DNA of 64,000 nt from Ramlibacter cellulosilyticus (GTDB taxonomy: Bacteria > Pseudomonadota > Gammaproteobacteria > Burkholderiales > Burkholderiaceae_C). Positions 8,209 to 18,188 of the stretch are shown here, piece after piece. A program made the translations under genes and the position numbers. Positions within the stretch are counted from its first letter, which is position 1. Each line of letters starts with the position of its first letter. The stretch covers positions 124,001 through 188,000 of the forward strand of contig NZ_JACORT010000008.1 of the NCBI RefSeq assembly GCF_014297465.1, in the 5' to 3' direction. Below the pieces are notes generated by a model. That model was given only the letters and a program-made list of their open reading frames with translations. It had not been told where the DNA came from and did no database searches.

Positions 8209-9048
8209 ATGTCCCTCTTCCTCGACTCCTTCTGGCGCGCAGTCGCCTACTGCCTGCACCCCCGCGTCATCGGCCTCTCCCTCCTGCCGCTGATCGCCCT
8301 GGTGCTGATCGCCGGCGGGCTCTCCTATTTCTTCTGGGACAGCGCCATCGACCTGGTCTTCCGCTGGCTGGAGTCGTCCGCGTGGATGGAGAGCATCACG
8401 CAGTGGCTCTCCGACATGGGGATGGCCGGCCTCAAGAACGCCCTGGCGCCGCTGCTGGTGATCTTCGCGGTCACGCCGCTGCTCGTGATCGTGGTGCTGT
8501 TCGTCGTGGCGCTGCTGATGATGCCCGCGGTCGTCAAGCTGGTGAGCCGCCGCCGCTTTCCTGAGCTCGAGCGCAAGCACGGCGCGTCCTTCTTCGTCGG
8601 CGCGCTTTGGTCCCTCGGCTCCATGCTGCTCGCCATGGTGGCGATGGTGATCTCGCTGCCACTCTGGCTGATCCCGCCGCTGATCCTGGTGCTGCCGCCC
8701 TTGATCTGGGGCTGGCTCACCTACCGCGTGATGACGTTCGACTCCCTCGCCGACCACGCCACCACCGAGGAGCGCCGCCTCGTGTTCCGGGAGCACCGCA
8801 TGTGGCTCCTGCTCATGGGCATCGCCACGGGCTACCTCGGCGCGGCGCCGAGCATCGTGTGGGCGTCGGGCTGGTTCTTCGCGGCGGCGTTCCCGATCCT
8901 GATCCCCGTGGCGATCTGGATCTACACGCTGGTGTTCGCGTTCTCGTCGCTCTGGTTCGCGCACTACTGCCTGGCGGCATTGGCGCAAGTGCGGAAGGTG
9001 CCGGCGGTGGTGCCGCCGCCGGCCGCGGAGCCTCAGCTCCTGCCGTAG
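8209..9048 (+). CDS. EI24 domain-containing inner-membrane protein
   Basis: 279 residues from MSLFLDSFWRAVAYCLHPRV. Four or more hydrophobic segments and the pattern FWRAVAYCLHPRVIGLS / TYRVMTFDSLADHA place it in the EI24 (CysZ/YgiH-like) family. CysZ is a sulphate permease, but no such role can be assigned here. An earlier in-frame ATG at 8170 is rejected because the intervening 13 codons are a family C repeat. The 3' end overlaps the convergent manC gene by 16 bp (9033-9048). Confidence 0.8.
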   Translation: MSLFLDSFWRAVAYCLHPRVIGLSLLPLIALVLIAGGLSYFFWDSAIDLVFRWLESSAWMESITQWLSDMGMAGLKNALAPLLVIFAVTPLLVIVVLFVVALLMMPAVVKLVSRRRFPELERKHGASFFVGALWSLGSMLLAMVAMVISLPLWLIPPLILVLPPLIWGWLTYRVMTFDSLADHATTEERRLVFREHRMWLLLMGIATGYLGAAPSIVWASGWFFAAAFPILIPVAIWIYTLVFAFSSLWFAHYCLAALAQVRKVPAVVPPPAAEPQLLP

Positions 9049-10451
9049 TTGTCGACGAGGCGGACGATGTCGTCCTCCCCCAGGTACGCCCCCGACTGCA
9101 CCTCGATCATCTCCAGCTCCATCTTCCCCGGGTTGTGCAGCCGGTGCACCTCGCCGATGGGGATGTAGGTCGACTGGTTCTCGCTCAGGAGGAAGGTCTC
9201 GCTGCCGCGCGTCACTTCGGCGGTGCCGCGCACCACCACCCAGTGCTCCGCGCGGTGGTGATGCTTCTGCAGGCTCAGCGACGCGCCCGGCTTGACGCCG
9301 ATGCGCTTCACCTGGAAGCGCTCGCCGGCGTCGACGCTGTCGTACCAGCCCCAGGGCCGCACCACCTTGCGGTGGAACGCTGCCTGCGCCGCATTCGCCT
9401 GTTCCAGCAGGGCGACGACGTCCTTCACCTGTTCGGCGGAATCGCGCTGCGCCACGAGCACGGCGTCCGGCGTGTCGATGATCAGGAGGTCGTTCGTGCC
9501 CAGCGCCACCACCGGACGGTGCGGGGCATGGATGAAGGTGTTGCGCGCCTTGTGCGTCCAGCCCTGGCCCTGCACGCGGTTGTCCTGCGCGTCGGGCTTC
9601 GCCAGGTCGGCGACGGCGTTCCAGCTGCCCACGTCGCTCCACTGGCCGCGGAAGGGCAGCACCACCACGTCGGCGTGCTTCTCCATCACGGCGTAGTCGA
9701 TGCTCTGCGAACGGCAGCCTTCGAAGGCCGCGCGGTCCGGGCGCACGAACGAGACGCCCGCCGCGTTCTCCGGTTGCTCCGTCTGGGACTTCGCGATCGC
9801 CGCCTGGCACGAAGCCAGGATGTCCGGCGCATGCTGTTCCAGCGCTTCGATCAGGAACCTGGCCTGCGCCAGGAAGATGCCGGCGTTCCACAAGGTGTCG
9901 CCTTGCAGCAGCAGTTGCTGCGCGCGGGCGGCGTCCGGCTTTTCGATGAACTGCGCCACCTGCAGGCTCCCGTCCGGGCGCAGCGCGCCCTGGCGGATGT
10001 AGCCGTAGGCCGTGCTGGGGAAGCTGGGGACCACGCCGAAGGTGACGACCATGCCGTTCGCTGCGGCGGTCAGGCCTTCCCGCATCGTGCGCTGGAAGGC
10101 CGCCGCATCGGGGATGTGGTGGTCGGCGGGGCAGAACAGGAGGAACTCCTCCGGCTTGGCATGCAGCGCCGCCAGCGCCATGGCAGCCGCGGTATTGCGC
10201 GCCACCGGCTCCAGGATGACGGTGCCTTGCAGCTTCGCGAGGCGCAGCGTGTCCGCCACCATGAAGCGGTGGTCTTCGGCCGCCACGGTGATCACGCGCC
10301 CGCCGAGGCCCGCCACGCGTTCCAGGGTGAGCTGGAGCAGGCTCTTTTCCCCGACCAGGGGCACGAACTGCTTCGGGAAGCTCTTGCGGCTCAAGGGCCA
10401 CAAGCGCGTGCCGGAGCCGCCGCAGAGGATGACGGGGGTGATGCTGCTCAT
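9033..10451 (-). CDS. manC: Mannose-1-phosphate guanylyltransferase / mannose-6-phosphate isomerase
   Basis: 472 residues from MSSITPVILCGGSGTRLWPL. The nucleotidyltransferase signature CGGSGTRLWPLSRKSFPKQF starts at about residue 10. FIEKPDAARA lies near the middle. The C-terminal cupin has PWGWYD and QKHHHRAEHWVVV, the metal site of the type II isomerase half. Role: fructose-6-P to mannose-6-P isomerisation and GDP-mannose formation for surface polysaccharides. It fits with the polysaccharide genes at the left of the window though not in the same operon. The start at 10451 fits the family better than the ATG ten codons upstream. Confidence 0.93.
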   Translation of the reverse strand: MSSITPVILCGGSGTRLWPLSRKSFPKQFVPLVGEKSLLQLTLERVAGLGGRVITVAAEDHRFMVADTLRLAKLQGTVILEPVARNTAAAMALAALHAKPEEFLLFCPADHHIPDAAAFQRTMREGLTAAANGMVVTFGVVPSFPSTAYGYIRQGALRPDGSLQVAQFIEKPDAARAQQLLLQGDTLWNAGIFLAQARFLIEALEQHAPDILASCQAAIAKSQTEQPENAAGVSFVRPDRAAFEGCRSQSIDYAVMEKHADVVVLPFRGQWSDVGSWNAVADLAKPDAQDNRVQGQGWTHKARNTFIHAPHRPVVALGTNDLLIIDTPDAVLVAQRDSAEQVKDVVALLEQANAAQAAFHRKVVRPWGWYDSVDAGERFQVKRIGVKPGASLSLQKHHHRAEHWVVVRGTAEVTRGSETFLLSENQSTYIPIGEVHRLHNPGKMELEMIEVQSGAYLGEDDIVRLVDNYGRS

Positions 10452-10530
10452 GGCGGGGATGGTACCTGTTGCGTTGGCCAATTCGCATCCGCCGGGGAGC
10501 GCGGTCGCCAGGCGTGGAAAAATGCGGGGG

Positions 10531-10560
10531 CCCTGGGTTCCCGCCTTCGCGGGAATGACA
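10531..10560 (+). repeat. Repeat family C, copy 2
   Basis: Hairpin TTCCCGCCTTCGCGGGAA followed by TGAC, the same type as at 8171. It lies in the 143-bp gap between manC and the molybdopterin-binding protein, both of whose starts face this gap. No other structure is seen in the gap. Confidence 0.7.
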
Positions 10561-10594
10561 ACAATGCATTCCGGTTCCCGCTCACGCCACCTCC

Positions 10595-11407
10595 ATGACC
10601 ACCACCCGCCCTGACATCGGCCTCATCATCGTCGGCGACGAGATCCTCTCCGGGAAGCGGGCGGACAAGCACCTGCCCAGGCTGATCGAGCTGCTCTCGG
10701 CGCGCGGGCTGCAGCTGGGCTGGGCCGAGTACGTGGGCGACAAGCCGGAGCGGATCACCGACACGCTCAAGCGCGCCTTCGCCAGCGGCGACATCGTCTT
10801 CTCCTGCGGCGGCATCGGCGCCACCCCCGACGACCACACCCGCCAGTGCGCGGCCAAGGCGCTGGGGGTCGGACTCCAGCTCCACCCGGAGGCCGAAAAG
10901 CTGATCCGCGAGCGCATGCAGGACGTCGCCAAGGAGCAGGGCGTCCCCTACGAGCCCGATCGCCCCGACAACATCCACCGCCTGAACATGGGCGTGTTCC
11001 CGGAAGGCGCGTCCATCATCCCCAACCCGTACAACAAGATCCCGGGCTTCAGCGTGGGCGACGTGCACTTCGTCCCCGGCTTCCCCGTGATGGCCTGGCC
11101 GATGATGGAAAGCGTCCTGGACCAGCGCTATGCCCACCTGTTCCAGCGCGGCGCCTACGTGGAAAAGTCGGTGATCGTCTTCGGCTCCATGGAGGCGACC
11201 CTCACGCCGCTGATGGAACAGATCGAGCGCGAGCACCCGGGCGTGAAGGTGTTCAGCCTGCCTTCCGTGGACCACCCCACCTATGGCCGCCACATCGACC
11301 TGGGCGTCAAGGGCGCGCCGGCGGACGTCGATCCCGCCTATCTCCTGCTGCTGGACGGCCTGTCCACGCTCGGGGTGAAGCTGGGCCCCGAGTTGGTGCG
11401 CGGCTGA
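10595..11407 (+). CDS. Molybdopterin-binding (MoCF/CinA N-terminal-like) protein
   Basis: 270 residues with the MoCF fold: GLIIVGDEILSGKRAD near residue 9, FSCGGIGATPDDHTR at about 68-82 (the GGxGxTxxD motif), and the CinA-like HFVPGFPVMAW segment near 155. Full CinA proteins are about 400 residues and carry a C-terminal nicotinamide-nucleotide amidase, absent here. This is therefore the short form often labelled competence/damage-inducible protein A. The ligand is probably a molybdopterin-like or nucleotide compound; its physiological role is unknown. Its stop lies only 2 bp before the first NtrC site of glnA. Confidence 0.82.
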   Translation: MTTTRPDIGLIIVGDEILSGKRADKHLPRLIELLSARGLQLGWAEYVGDKPERITDTLKRAFASGDIVFSCGGIGATPDDHTRQCAAKALGVGLQLHPEAEKLIRERMQDVAKEQGVPYEPDRPDNIHRLNMGVFPEGASIIPNPYNKIPGFSVGDVHFVPGFPVMAWPMMESVLDQRYAHLFQRGAYVEKSVIVFGSMEATLTPLMEQIEREHPGVKVFSLPSVDHPTYGRHIDLGVKGAPADVDPAYLLLLDGLSTLGVKLGPELVRG

Positions 11408-11409
11408 GC

Positions 11410-11426
11410 TGCACCACAGCGGTGCA
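11410..11426 (+). promoter_or_regulatory. NtrC binding site 1 upstream of glnA
   Basis: TGCACC-ACAGC-GGTGCA is a perfect 6+6 inverted repeat with a 5-bp spacer, matching the enterobacterial NtrC enhancer consensus TGCACC-N5-GGTGCA. Its centre is about 155 bp upstream of the predicted sigma-54 start, a typical enhancer distance. Confidence 0.88.
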
Positions 11427-11437
11427 TTGCCAGAAAC

Positions 11438-11454
11438 CGCACCTCAACGGTGCA
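11438..11454 (+). promoter_or_regulatory. NtrC binding site 2 upstream of glnA
   Basis: CGCACC-TCAAC-GGTGCA, one mismatch from the NtrC consensus, lies 28 bp centre-to-centre from site 1, close to three helical turns. Paired sites on one DNA face are how NtrC oligomerises to activate sigma-54 polymerase. Confidence 0.82.
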
Positions 11455-11546
11455 CCGCAGAGCGTCTCCGCCAGCCGGACGTAGGGAAAAGCCCGCTGAT
11501 TCGGGGAGAATCGCCCCGCTGCGCGCCGTGCCGCATGCACCAGCTT

Positions 11547-11562
11547 TGGCACAGAACCTGCA
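11547..11562 (+). promoter_or_regulatory. Sigma-54 promoter of glnA
   Basis: TGGCAC-AGAAC-CTGCA matches the -24/-12 consensus TGGCAC-N5-TTGCA, with the invariant GG and GC separated by exactly 10 bp. The predicted transcript start is near 11574, about 40 nt before the glnA ATG. It lies downstream of two NtrC sites and the operon includes ntrBC, so nitrogen control with feedback is expected. Confidence 0.88.
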
Positions 11563-11614
11563 TTCCCGCCAGCCGTTCATTCATCAACAACCAACCATCC
11601 CCCAGGAGAACCTG

Positions 11615-13036
11615 ATGGCAGCAGCCAAGAGCGTCGCAGATGTCATGAAGATGGTGAAGGACAACGAAGTCAAGTTCGTCGACTTCCGCTTCACCGACAC
11701 CCGCGGCAAAGAGCAACACGTGACCGTGCCCGTGTCCCACTTCGACGAGGACAAGTTCAGCGCCGGCCACGCCTTCGACGGCTCCTCGATCGCGGGCTGG
11801 AAGGGCATCGAGGCCTCCGACATGCTGCTGATGCCGGACCCGAACACGGCCAACGTCGACCCCTTCTTCGAAGAGACGACGCTGATCCTCACCTGCGACG
11901 TGCTCGAGCCGGGTGACGGCAAGGCCTACGACCGCGACCCGCGCTCCATCGCCAAGCGCGCCGAGGCCTACCTCAAGGCTTCCGGCCTGGGCGACACCGC
12001 CTTCTTCGGTCCCGAGCCCGAGTTCTTCATCTTCGACGACGTGCGCTGGTCCTCCGGCCCCAACGGCTGCTTCGTCGAGATCGACGAGTACGAAGCGCCC
12101 TGGAACACCGGCAAGAAGCTGGAAGGCGGCAACAAGGGCCACCGTCCCACCACCAAGGGCGGCTACTTCCCCGTGCCCCCCGTCGACAGCACGCAGGACA
12201 TGCGCGCCGAGATGTCCCTGATCCTCGAATCCGTGGGCATCCCCGTCGAAGTGTTCCACCACGAAGTTGCCGGCGCCGGCCAGAACGAGATCGGCACCCG
12301 CTTCAGCACGCTGGTGGAGCGCGCCGACTGGTCGCAGCTGCAGAAGTACGTGATCCAGAACGTCGCCAACGCCTACGGCAAGACCGCGACCTTCATGCCG
12401 AAGCCCATCGTGGGCGACAACGGCTCGGGCATGCACGTGCACCAGTCCGTGTGGAAGGGCGGCAAGAACCTGTTCGCCGGCGAAGGCTACGGCGGCCTGA
12501 GCGAGTTCGCGCTGTACTACATCGGCGGCATCATCAAGCACGCCCGCGCGCTGAACGCCATCACGAACCCCGGCACCAACAGCTACAAGCGCCTGGTGCC
12601 CGGCTTCGAGGCCCCGGTCAAGCTGGCGTACTCCGCCCGCAATCGCTCCGCGTCCATCCGCATCCCGTACGTGGCGAACCCGAAGGGCCGCCGCATCGAG
12701 GTGCGCTTCCCGGATCCCACGATGAACCCGTACCTGGGCTTCGCCGCCATGCTGATGGCGGGCCTGGACGGCGTCGAGAACAAGATCCACCCGGGCGAGG
12801 CCGCGACCAAGGACCTGTACCACCTGCCGCCGGAAGAAGACGCGAAGATCCCGACCGTCTGCCACAGCCTCGACCAGGCCCTGGAGTACCTGGACAACGA
12901 CCGTGCCTTCCTGACCAAGGGCGGCGTGTTCACCGACACCATGATCGATGCGTACATCGAGCTGAAGATGCAGGAAGTGACCCGCTTCCGCATGACGACG
13001 CACCCGATCGAGTTCGACATGTACTACTCGCTCTGA
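11615..13036 (+). CDS. glnA: Glutamine synthetase type I
   Basis: 473 residues from [20 protein letters not shown], with Shine-Dalgarno AGGAG at the proper distance. Family landmarks appear in order: [12 protein letters not shown] (about 51-62), [31 protein letters not shown], the ATP-site [10 protein letters not shown], and [10 protein letters not shown], which carries the tyrosine modified by adenylylation in GSI-beta enzymes. Role: ATP-dependent glutamate plus ammonia to glutamine, dodecameric, cytosolic. Expression is predicted from the sigma-54 promoter under NtrC; a strong terminator follows the stop. ntrB and ntrC lie downstream, separated by one small secreted-protein gene. Confidence 0.97.
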   Translation: MAAAKSVADVMKMVKDNEVKFVDFRFTDTRGKEQHVTVPVSHFDEDKFSAGHAFDGSSIAGWKGIEASDMLLMPDPNTANVDPFFEETTLILTCDVLEPGDGKAYDRDPRSIAKRAEAYLKASGLGDTAFFGPEPEFFIFDDVRWSSGPNGCFVEIDEYEAPWNTGKKLEGGNKGHRPTTKGGYFPVPPVDSTQDMRAEMSLILESVGIPVEVFHHEVAGAGQNEIGTRFSTLVERADWSQLQKYVIQNVANAYGKTATFMPKPIVGDNGSGMHVHQSVWKGGKNLFAGEGYGGLSEFALYYIGGIIKHARALNAITNPGTNSYKRLVPGFEAPVKLAYSARNRSASIRIPYVANPKGRRIEVRFPDPTMNPYLGFAAMLMAGLDGVENKIHPGEAATKDLYHLPPEEDAKIPTVCHSLDQALEYLDNDRAFLTKGGVFTDTMIDAYIELKMQEVTRFRMTTHPIEFDMYYSL

Positions 13037-13053
13037 TTGTCAGAGGAGCCAGA

Positions 13054-13084
13054 AAGCGGCGCGTTGCGCCGCTTTTTTCTTTTT
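13054..13084 (+). terminator. Rho-independent terminator after glnA
   Basis: Stem AAGCGGCG / CGCCGCTT with a 5-nt loop (CGTTG), followed by a T-rich tract (TTTTCTTTTT). It lies 17 bp after the glnA stop and would limit read-through into the downstream genes. Confidence 0.9.
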
Positions 13085-13110
13085 GGCGGCCTCCCAGCAA
13101 TGCGCGGCCC

Positions 13111-13201
13111 GTAGGCTGGGTCCGCGCAGCGACCGTAGGCTGGGTTCGCGCAGCGACCCCAGCAAACCCCGCTGGGGTGCGCTCCGCGCAACCCAGCCTA
13201 C
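13111..13201 (+). repeat. REP family A cluster 1 (GTAGGCTGGGT)
   Basis: Two direct copies of GTAGGCTGGGTxCGCGCAGCGACC are followed by an inverted copy ending CAACCCAGCCTAC. The inner parts pair as hairpins and the outer GTAG/CTAC ends pair with each other. Together with the terminator, this cluster accounts for most of the 358-bp gap 13037-13394 between glnA and the next gene; the rest holds no recognisable feature. Confidence 0.85.
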
Positions 13202-13394
13202 GGGACGAAGGGCGCCCCGGACGTGACGGACGGGCGGAACTCCCTGCTTCCGCCCGCTCTCTACCGTCCAGCCATCCTCCCCAGGCGACAAATTCCGCCT
13301 CTTTCCCTTTTAAATCAACGCCTTAATTGGCAATCTGCAGAGATTGCCTCAAACTGAAAGGCCGTCCTGAGCGCCCTGGCGCCTGGAGAACGCC

Positions 13395-13928
13395 ATGAAG
13401 ATCCGCCACGCCCTGATTCCTTTCGCAGTCCTCGTCGCCGTTTCCGCTTCGGCCCAGACGGCCATCTATCGTTGCGGCAACACGTACACCAACGACAAGG
13501 CCGAAGCCCAGTCCAAGGGTTGCAAGCTGGTGGAAGGCGGCAACGTGACGGTGGTGCAAGGCACCAGGGTCAACGGCGCCAGCGCCCCCAAGGCGCCGGT
13601 CAACGTGGTCACGGCGCCGCAGGCCGGCCAGCGCGTGGGCGACGACGTGCAGAAGTCGCGCGACGCCGAAGCCCGCACCATCCTCGAGGCGGAGCTGAAG
13701 AAGGCCGAGGCCCGCCTGGCGGACCTGCGCAAGGAATACAACAACGGCGAGCCCGAGAAGATGGGCCCCGAGCACAAGAACTACCAGAAGTACCTGGACC
13801 GCGTGGCCGAACTCAAGTCGTCCATCGACCGCGCCGAGCAGGACGTCGCGGGCCTCAAGCGCGAGATCTCGCGCACTGGCAGCGGCAACACCACTTCTGC
13901 GAACCAGGCCAACACGGCCGCAAAATGA
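13395..13928 (+). CDS. Secreted small protein with C-terminal coiled coil (function unknown)
   Basis: 177 residues: a signal peptide (MKIRHALIPFAVLVAVSASA), then QTAIYRCGNTYTND, a Cys/aromatic start loosely like DUF4124 proteins. A Pro/Ala-rich linker follows, then a charged helical region from about residue 90 (EAELKKAEARLADLRKEYNN) with a heptad-like pattern, and a low-complexity tail. It sits between glnA and ntrB, with only 4 bp before ntrB. No enzymatic motif is visible. The position suggests co-regulation with nitrogen genes, but the role is unknown. Confidence 0.75.
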   Translation: MKIRHALIPFAVLVAVSASAQTAIYRCGNTYTNDKAEAQSKGCKLVEGGNVTVVQGTRVNGASAPKAPVNVVTAPQAGQRVGDDVQKSRDAEARTILEAELKKAEARLADLRKEYNNGEPEKMGPEHKNYQKYLDRVAELKSSIDRAEQDVAGLKREISRTGSGNTTSANQANTAAK

Positions 13929-13932
13929 GGGC

Positions 13933-15000
13933 TTGAACAAGCCCCTCGCCCCCAACTTCCGCTTCCAGTCCTTCGACCTGCTGGCCACGCTCGTGGCCGT
14001 GGTGCGCGGCGACGGCACCGTGCTGTTCGCCAACGCCGCGCTCGAGGATGCCACCGGCTCCTCGCGCCGCACCATCGAAGGCGCCAGCTTCCTCCAGTTC
14101 TTCACCGAGCCGCACGTGCTGCGCACGGCGCTCGACGGCGCGCGCGTCAACGAGTACGCGGCCCTGCGCTACGACGCGCGGCTCGTGCGCCAGCAGGCCG
14201 AGCCCATGCCCGTGCACGTGGTGCTGGCGCAGACCGATGCGCCCGACGAGTTCATCGTCGAACTGCTGCCGCTCGAGGCGCAGGCGCGGCAGGACCGCGA
14301 GGAGCGCCTGATCGACCAGGCGCAGGCGAACAAGGAGCTCATTCGCAACCTCGCGCACGAGATCAAGAACCCGCTCGGCGGCATCCGCGGCGCGGCGCAG
14401 CTGCTGGAGATGGAGATCGATCCGTCGCTGAAGGAGTACACGCGCGTGGTGATCCACGAGGCGGACCGGCTGCAGACGCTGGTGGATCGCCTGCTGGCGC
14501 CGCATCGTCGTCCGCACGTGGTGGGCGACGTGAACATCCACGAGGTGTGCGAGCGCGTGCGCTCGCTGATCCTGGCGGAGTTCCCGCGGGGGCTGAAGGT
14601 CGTTCGCGACTACGACACGTCGATCCCCGAGTTCCGCGGCGACCGCGAACAGCTGATCCAGGCCGTGCTGAACATCGCGCACAACGCCTGCCAGGCCTTG
14701 TCCGATCGCATCGCGGCCGGCGATGCGCAGCTCACGTTCCGCACGCGCATCGGCCGACAAGTGACGTTCGGTAAGCAGCGCTATCGACTGGCACTGGAAT
14801 TGCATGTCATCGACAACGGGCCCGGCGTGCCGGACTCGATCAAGGACCGCATCTTCTTCCCGCTCGTGTCGGGCCGGGAAGGCGGGTCCGGCCTGGGGCT
14901 GACGCTGGCGCAGACGTTCGTGCAGCAGCACCATGGCCTGATCGAGTGCGACAGCGTGCCGGGGCGGACGGATTTCAAGATCCTCGTCCCCTTGCCCTAG
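13933..15000 (+). CDS. ntrB: Nitrogen regulation sensor histidine kinase NtrB (GlnL)
   Basis: 355 residues: an N-terminal PAS domain (about 10-110), a HisKA dimerisation domain with RNLAHEIKNPLGG (phospho-acceptor H142), and a HATPase domain with QAVLNIAHNACQAL (N box), VIDNGPGVP (G1) and GGSGLGLTLAQ (G2). There is no transmembrane segment, so it is cytosolic like NtrB, which is governed by PII proteins. The start is TTG at 13933, with the purine run GAGGG a few bases upstream. It lies 38 bp before ntrC and forms the two-component pair controlling glnA. Confidence 0.94.
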   Translation: MNKPLAPNFRFQSFDLLATLVAVVRGDGTVLFANAALEDATGSSRRTIEGASFLQFFTEPHVLRTALDGARVNEYAALRYDARLVRQQAEPMPVHVVLAQTDAPDEFIVELLPLEAQARQDREERLIDQAQANKELIRNLAHEIKNPLGGIRGAAQLLEMEIDPSLKEYTRVVIHEADRLQTLVDRLLAPHRRPHVVGDVNIHEVCERVRSLILAEFPRGLKVVRDYDTSIPEFRGDREQLIQAVLNIAHNACQALSDRIAAGDAQLTFRTRIGRQVTFGKQRYRLALELHVIDNGPGVPDSIKDRIFFPLVSGREGGSGLGLTLAQTFVQQHHGLIECDSVPGRTDFKILVPLP

Positions 15001-15038
15001 GAACGAGAACATTGCATCGAGGCTGAGCGAAGGACTAC

Positions 15039-16544
<1,506 letters not shown>

Positions 16545-16569
16545 GGCGGGTGGCGAGGGGCGGGTGTTT

Positions 16570-16652
16570 GCTGGGGTGCGCTTCGCGCAACCCAGCCTAC
16601 GGGGCCAGTCCGTTGCGGTTCGTAGGCTGGGTTGCGCGCAGCGCACCCCAGC
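16570..16652 (+). repeat. REP family A cluster 2 (inverted pair)
   Basis: GCTGGGGTGCGCTTCGCGCA...CCCAGCCTAC is followed, after 21 bp, by GTAGGCTGGGTTGCGCGCAG...CACCCCAGC: two REP hairpins tail to tail. It fills the 129-bp gap between the convergent ntrC and xth genes. Confidence 0.85.
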
Positions 16653-16673
16653 TTTCCGCCCTGTCCCCTTACC

Positions 16674-17453
16674 TCACCCCAACTCCACCGTCACCGGCGC
16701 ATGGTCGCTCGGCTTCTCCCACTTCCTCGGCGTGCGGTCGATCGTGCACGCCTTCACCAGTGCCTTCACGCCGTCGCTCACGAGGATGTGGTCGATCCGC
16801 AGCCCGCGGTTCTTCTGGTACCCGAGCATGCGGTAGTCCCACCAGCTGAAGCTCTTCTCCGGCTGCTCGAACATGCGGAAGCTGTCGGACATCCCCAGCC
16901 CCACCAGCCCGCGGAAGTGCTCGCGCTCCTCGCTCGTGTGGTGGATCGTTTCGCGCAGGCCGTCCGGGTCGAACGAGTCGCGGTCTTCCGGGGCGATGTT
17001 GAAGTCGCCCAGCAGCACCACCTTTTCGTTGGCGGCCAGCTCGGAGCGCACGTGCGCGCGCAGGCCGTCCAGCCACTTCATCTTGTACGCGAACTTCTCG
17101 CTGCCCGGCTCCTGGCCGTTCACGAAGTAGCCGTTCACCACGCGCACCGGCCCTTGCGGCGCACCGACGGTCACCGAGAGCAGCCGCGAATGTTCGTCCG
17201 CGAAGCCGTTGATGTTCTTCACGACCTCGCGCACCGGGTGCCGGCTCAGGACGGCCACGCCGTTGTACGTCTTCTGCCCGAACACCGCGCAGTGCTGGTA
17301 GCCGGCGTGCCGCAGCACGTCGAGCGGGAACTTGTCGTCGGTGAGCTTCAGCTCCTGCAGGCACAGCACGTCGACCGGGTTGGCCTTGGTCCAGTCCAGC
17401 ACGTGCTGCAGCCGCGCCGTCAGCGAATTGACGTTCCAGGTGGTGATGCGCAT
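16674..17453 (-). CDS. xth: Exodeoxyribonuclease III
   Basis: 259 residues of the exonuclease-endonuclease-phosphatase fold: MRITTWNVNSLTAR, LQELKLTDDKFP (metal Glu), GDFNIAPEDRD (the DxN motif) and IDHILVSDG ... SDHAPVTVEL (catalytic Asp-His). Length and motifs match bacterial XthA, which removes 3' blocking groups and cuts at abasic sites. Its start is 1 bp after the stop of the upstream DUF4337 gene, so the two form an operon. REP cluster A2 lies just beyond its stop. Confidence 0.94.
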   Translation of the reverse strand: MRITTWNVNSLTARLQHVLDWTKANPVDVLCLQELKLTDDKFPLDVLRHAGYQHCAVFGQKTYNGVAVLSRHPVREVVKNINGFADEHSRLLSVTVGAPQGPVRVVNGYFVNGQEPGSEKFAYKMKWLDGLRAHVRSELAANEKVVLLGDFNIAPEDRDSFDPDGLRETIHHTSEEREHFRGLVGLGMSDSFRMFEQPEKSFSWWDYRMLGYQKNRGLRIDHILVSDGVKALVKACTIDRTPRKWEKPSDHAPVTVELG

Positions 17454-17454
17454 G

Positions 17455-18054
17455 TCAGATGTGCAGCATGGCCAGGACGCCGATGCCCGCGCCGATCGCG
17501 CCGACGCCGAACATGCCCCATTCCAGCCATTTCTTCCTGGTGAGCAGCGCGATGGCCGCCAGTGCGATCGAGACCTGCAGCGCCGTGGTGGCCTGCGCCC
17601 AGCGATGGTGCAGGTGCATCTGGTCCTCGCTCTTCCTGTCCCAGTCCGTGGCCTCGGCTTCCAGCTTGTCGGCGGCGAGCTTGATCTCCGCCTTCTCCAG
17701 CTTGTAGCGCTCGATCTCCTTCTGGTACGCCGGCTTCCTGTCCTCGGCCACCAGCACCAGCGCGAGCTCCGCCAGGTTCTGCTTGCTGCTCTTGGACTGG
17801 TAGTAGTTCCACTGGTTGGACGCCTCGGTCTTCTTGATCGCGGCGTTGTTCTTGTACAGGCCGGCGTTCGCCTGCGTGGCGCCGCCCATGTACGCGAAGA
17901 TCGCGCCCACCGTCGCCACGACGGCCGTGAACAGGGCGATCTGGTTGGTCATGCTGCCGCCGCCCACGCCGTGGTGCCCTTCGGCGGCGTGCTGCGCGGC
18001 GTGTTCGAGCTCGTGGTCGTGCGGGCCGTGCACGTGGAAATGTCCGCCTGACAT
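17455..18054 (-). CDS. DUF4337 family membrane protein
   Basis: 199 residues from MSGGHFHVHGPHDHELEHAA, a His-rich start of possible metal affinity. It has one membrane segment (about 35-55, NQIALFTAVVATVGAIFAYM), a long charged helical region (about 65-140), and two closely spaced C-terminal hydrophobic segments. The NAAIKKTEASNQWNYYQSKS segment is the hallmark of DUF4337. Function unknown. The start is chosen because a Shine-Dalgarno AAGGGA lies before 18054. It is transcribed with xth (1-bp gap). Confidence 0.85.
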   Translation of the reverse strand: MSGGHFHVHGPHDHELEHAAQHAAEGHHGVGGGSMTNQIALFTAVVATVGAIFAYMGGATQANAGLYKNNAAIKKTEASNQWNYYQSKSSKQNLAELALVLVAEDRKPAYQKEIERYKLEKAEIKLAADKLEAEATDWDRKSEDQMHLHHRWAQATTALQVSIALAAIALLTRKKWLEWGMFGVGAIGAGIGVLAMLHI

Positions 18055-18111
18055 GGAGTCCCTTTCGTATTCCTCTGCGGCGATTCTAGTCAGCGGCATG
18101 CGGCGCTTCTT

Positions 18112-18128
18112 CTTAATGTGCCGTTAAG
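18112..18128. promoter_or_regulatory. Inverted repeat in the divergent region before the 18189-22399 operon
   Basis: CTTAATG-TGC-CGTTAAG has 7-bp arms with one G.T-type mismatch. It is an AT-rich patch in GC-rich DNA, midway between the divergent DUF4337 and T-hemolysin genes. It may be an operator or part of a promoter; no regulator family is assigned. Confidence 0.4.
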
Positions 18129-18188
18129 CTGGGGCACCGAGCATCCGCCCCGACGCGTCTCCACAACGCGCGTCAGGAGGAGTTGGAC

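Noticed and set aside
7117..10569. 1150-codon open frame on the minus strand
   Set aside because: Antisense to the desaturase and EI24 genes and out of frame with manC; no family motif in it.
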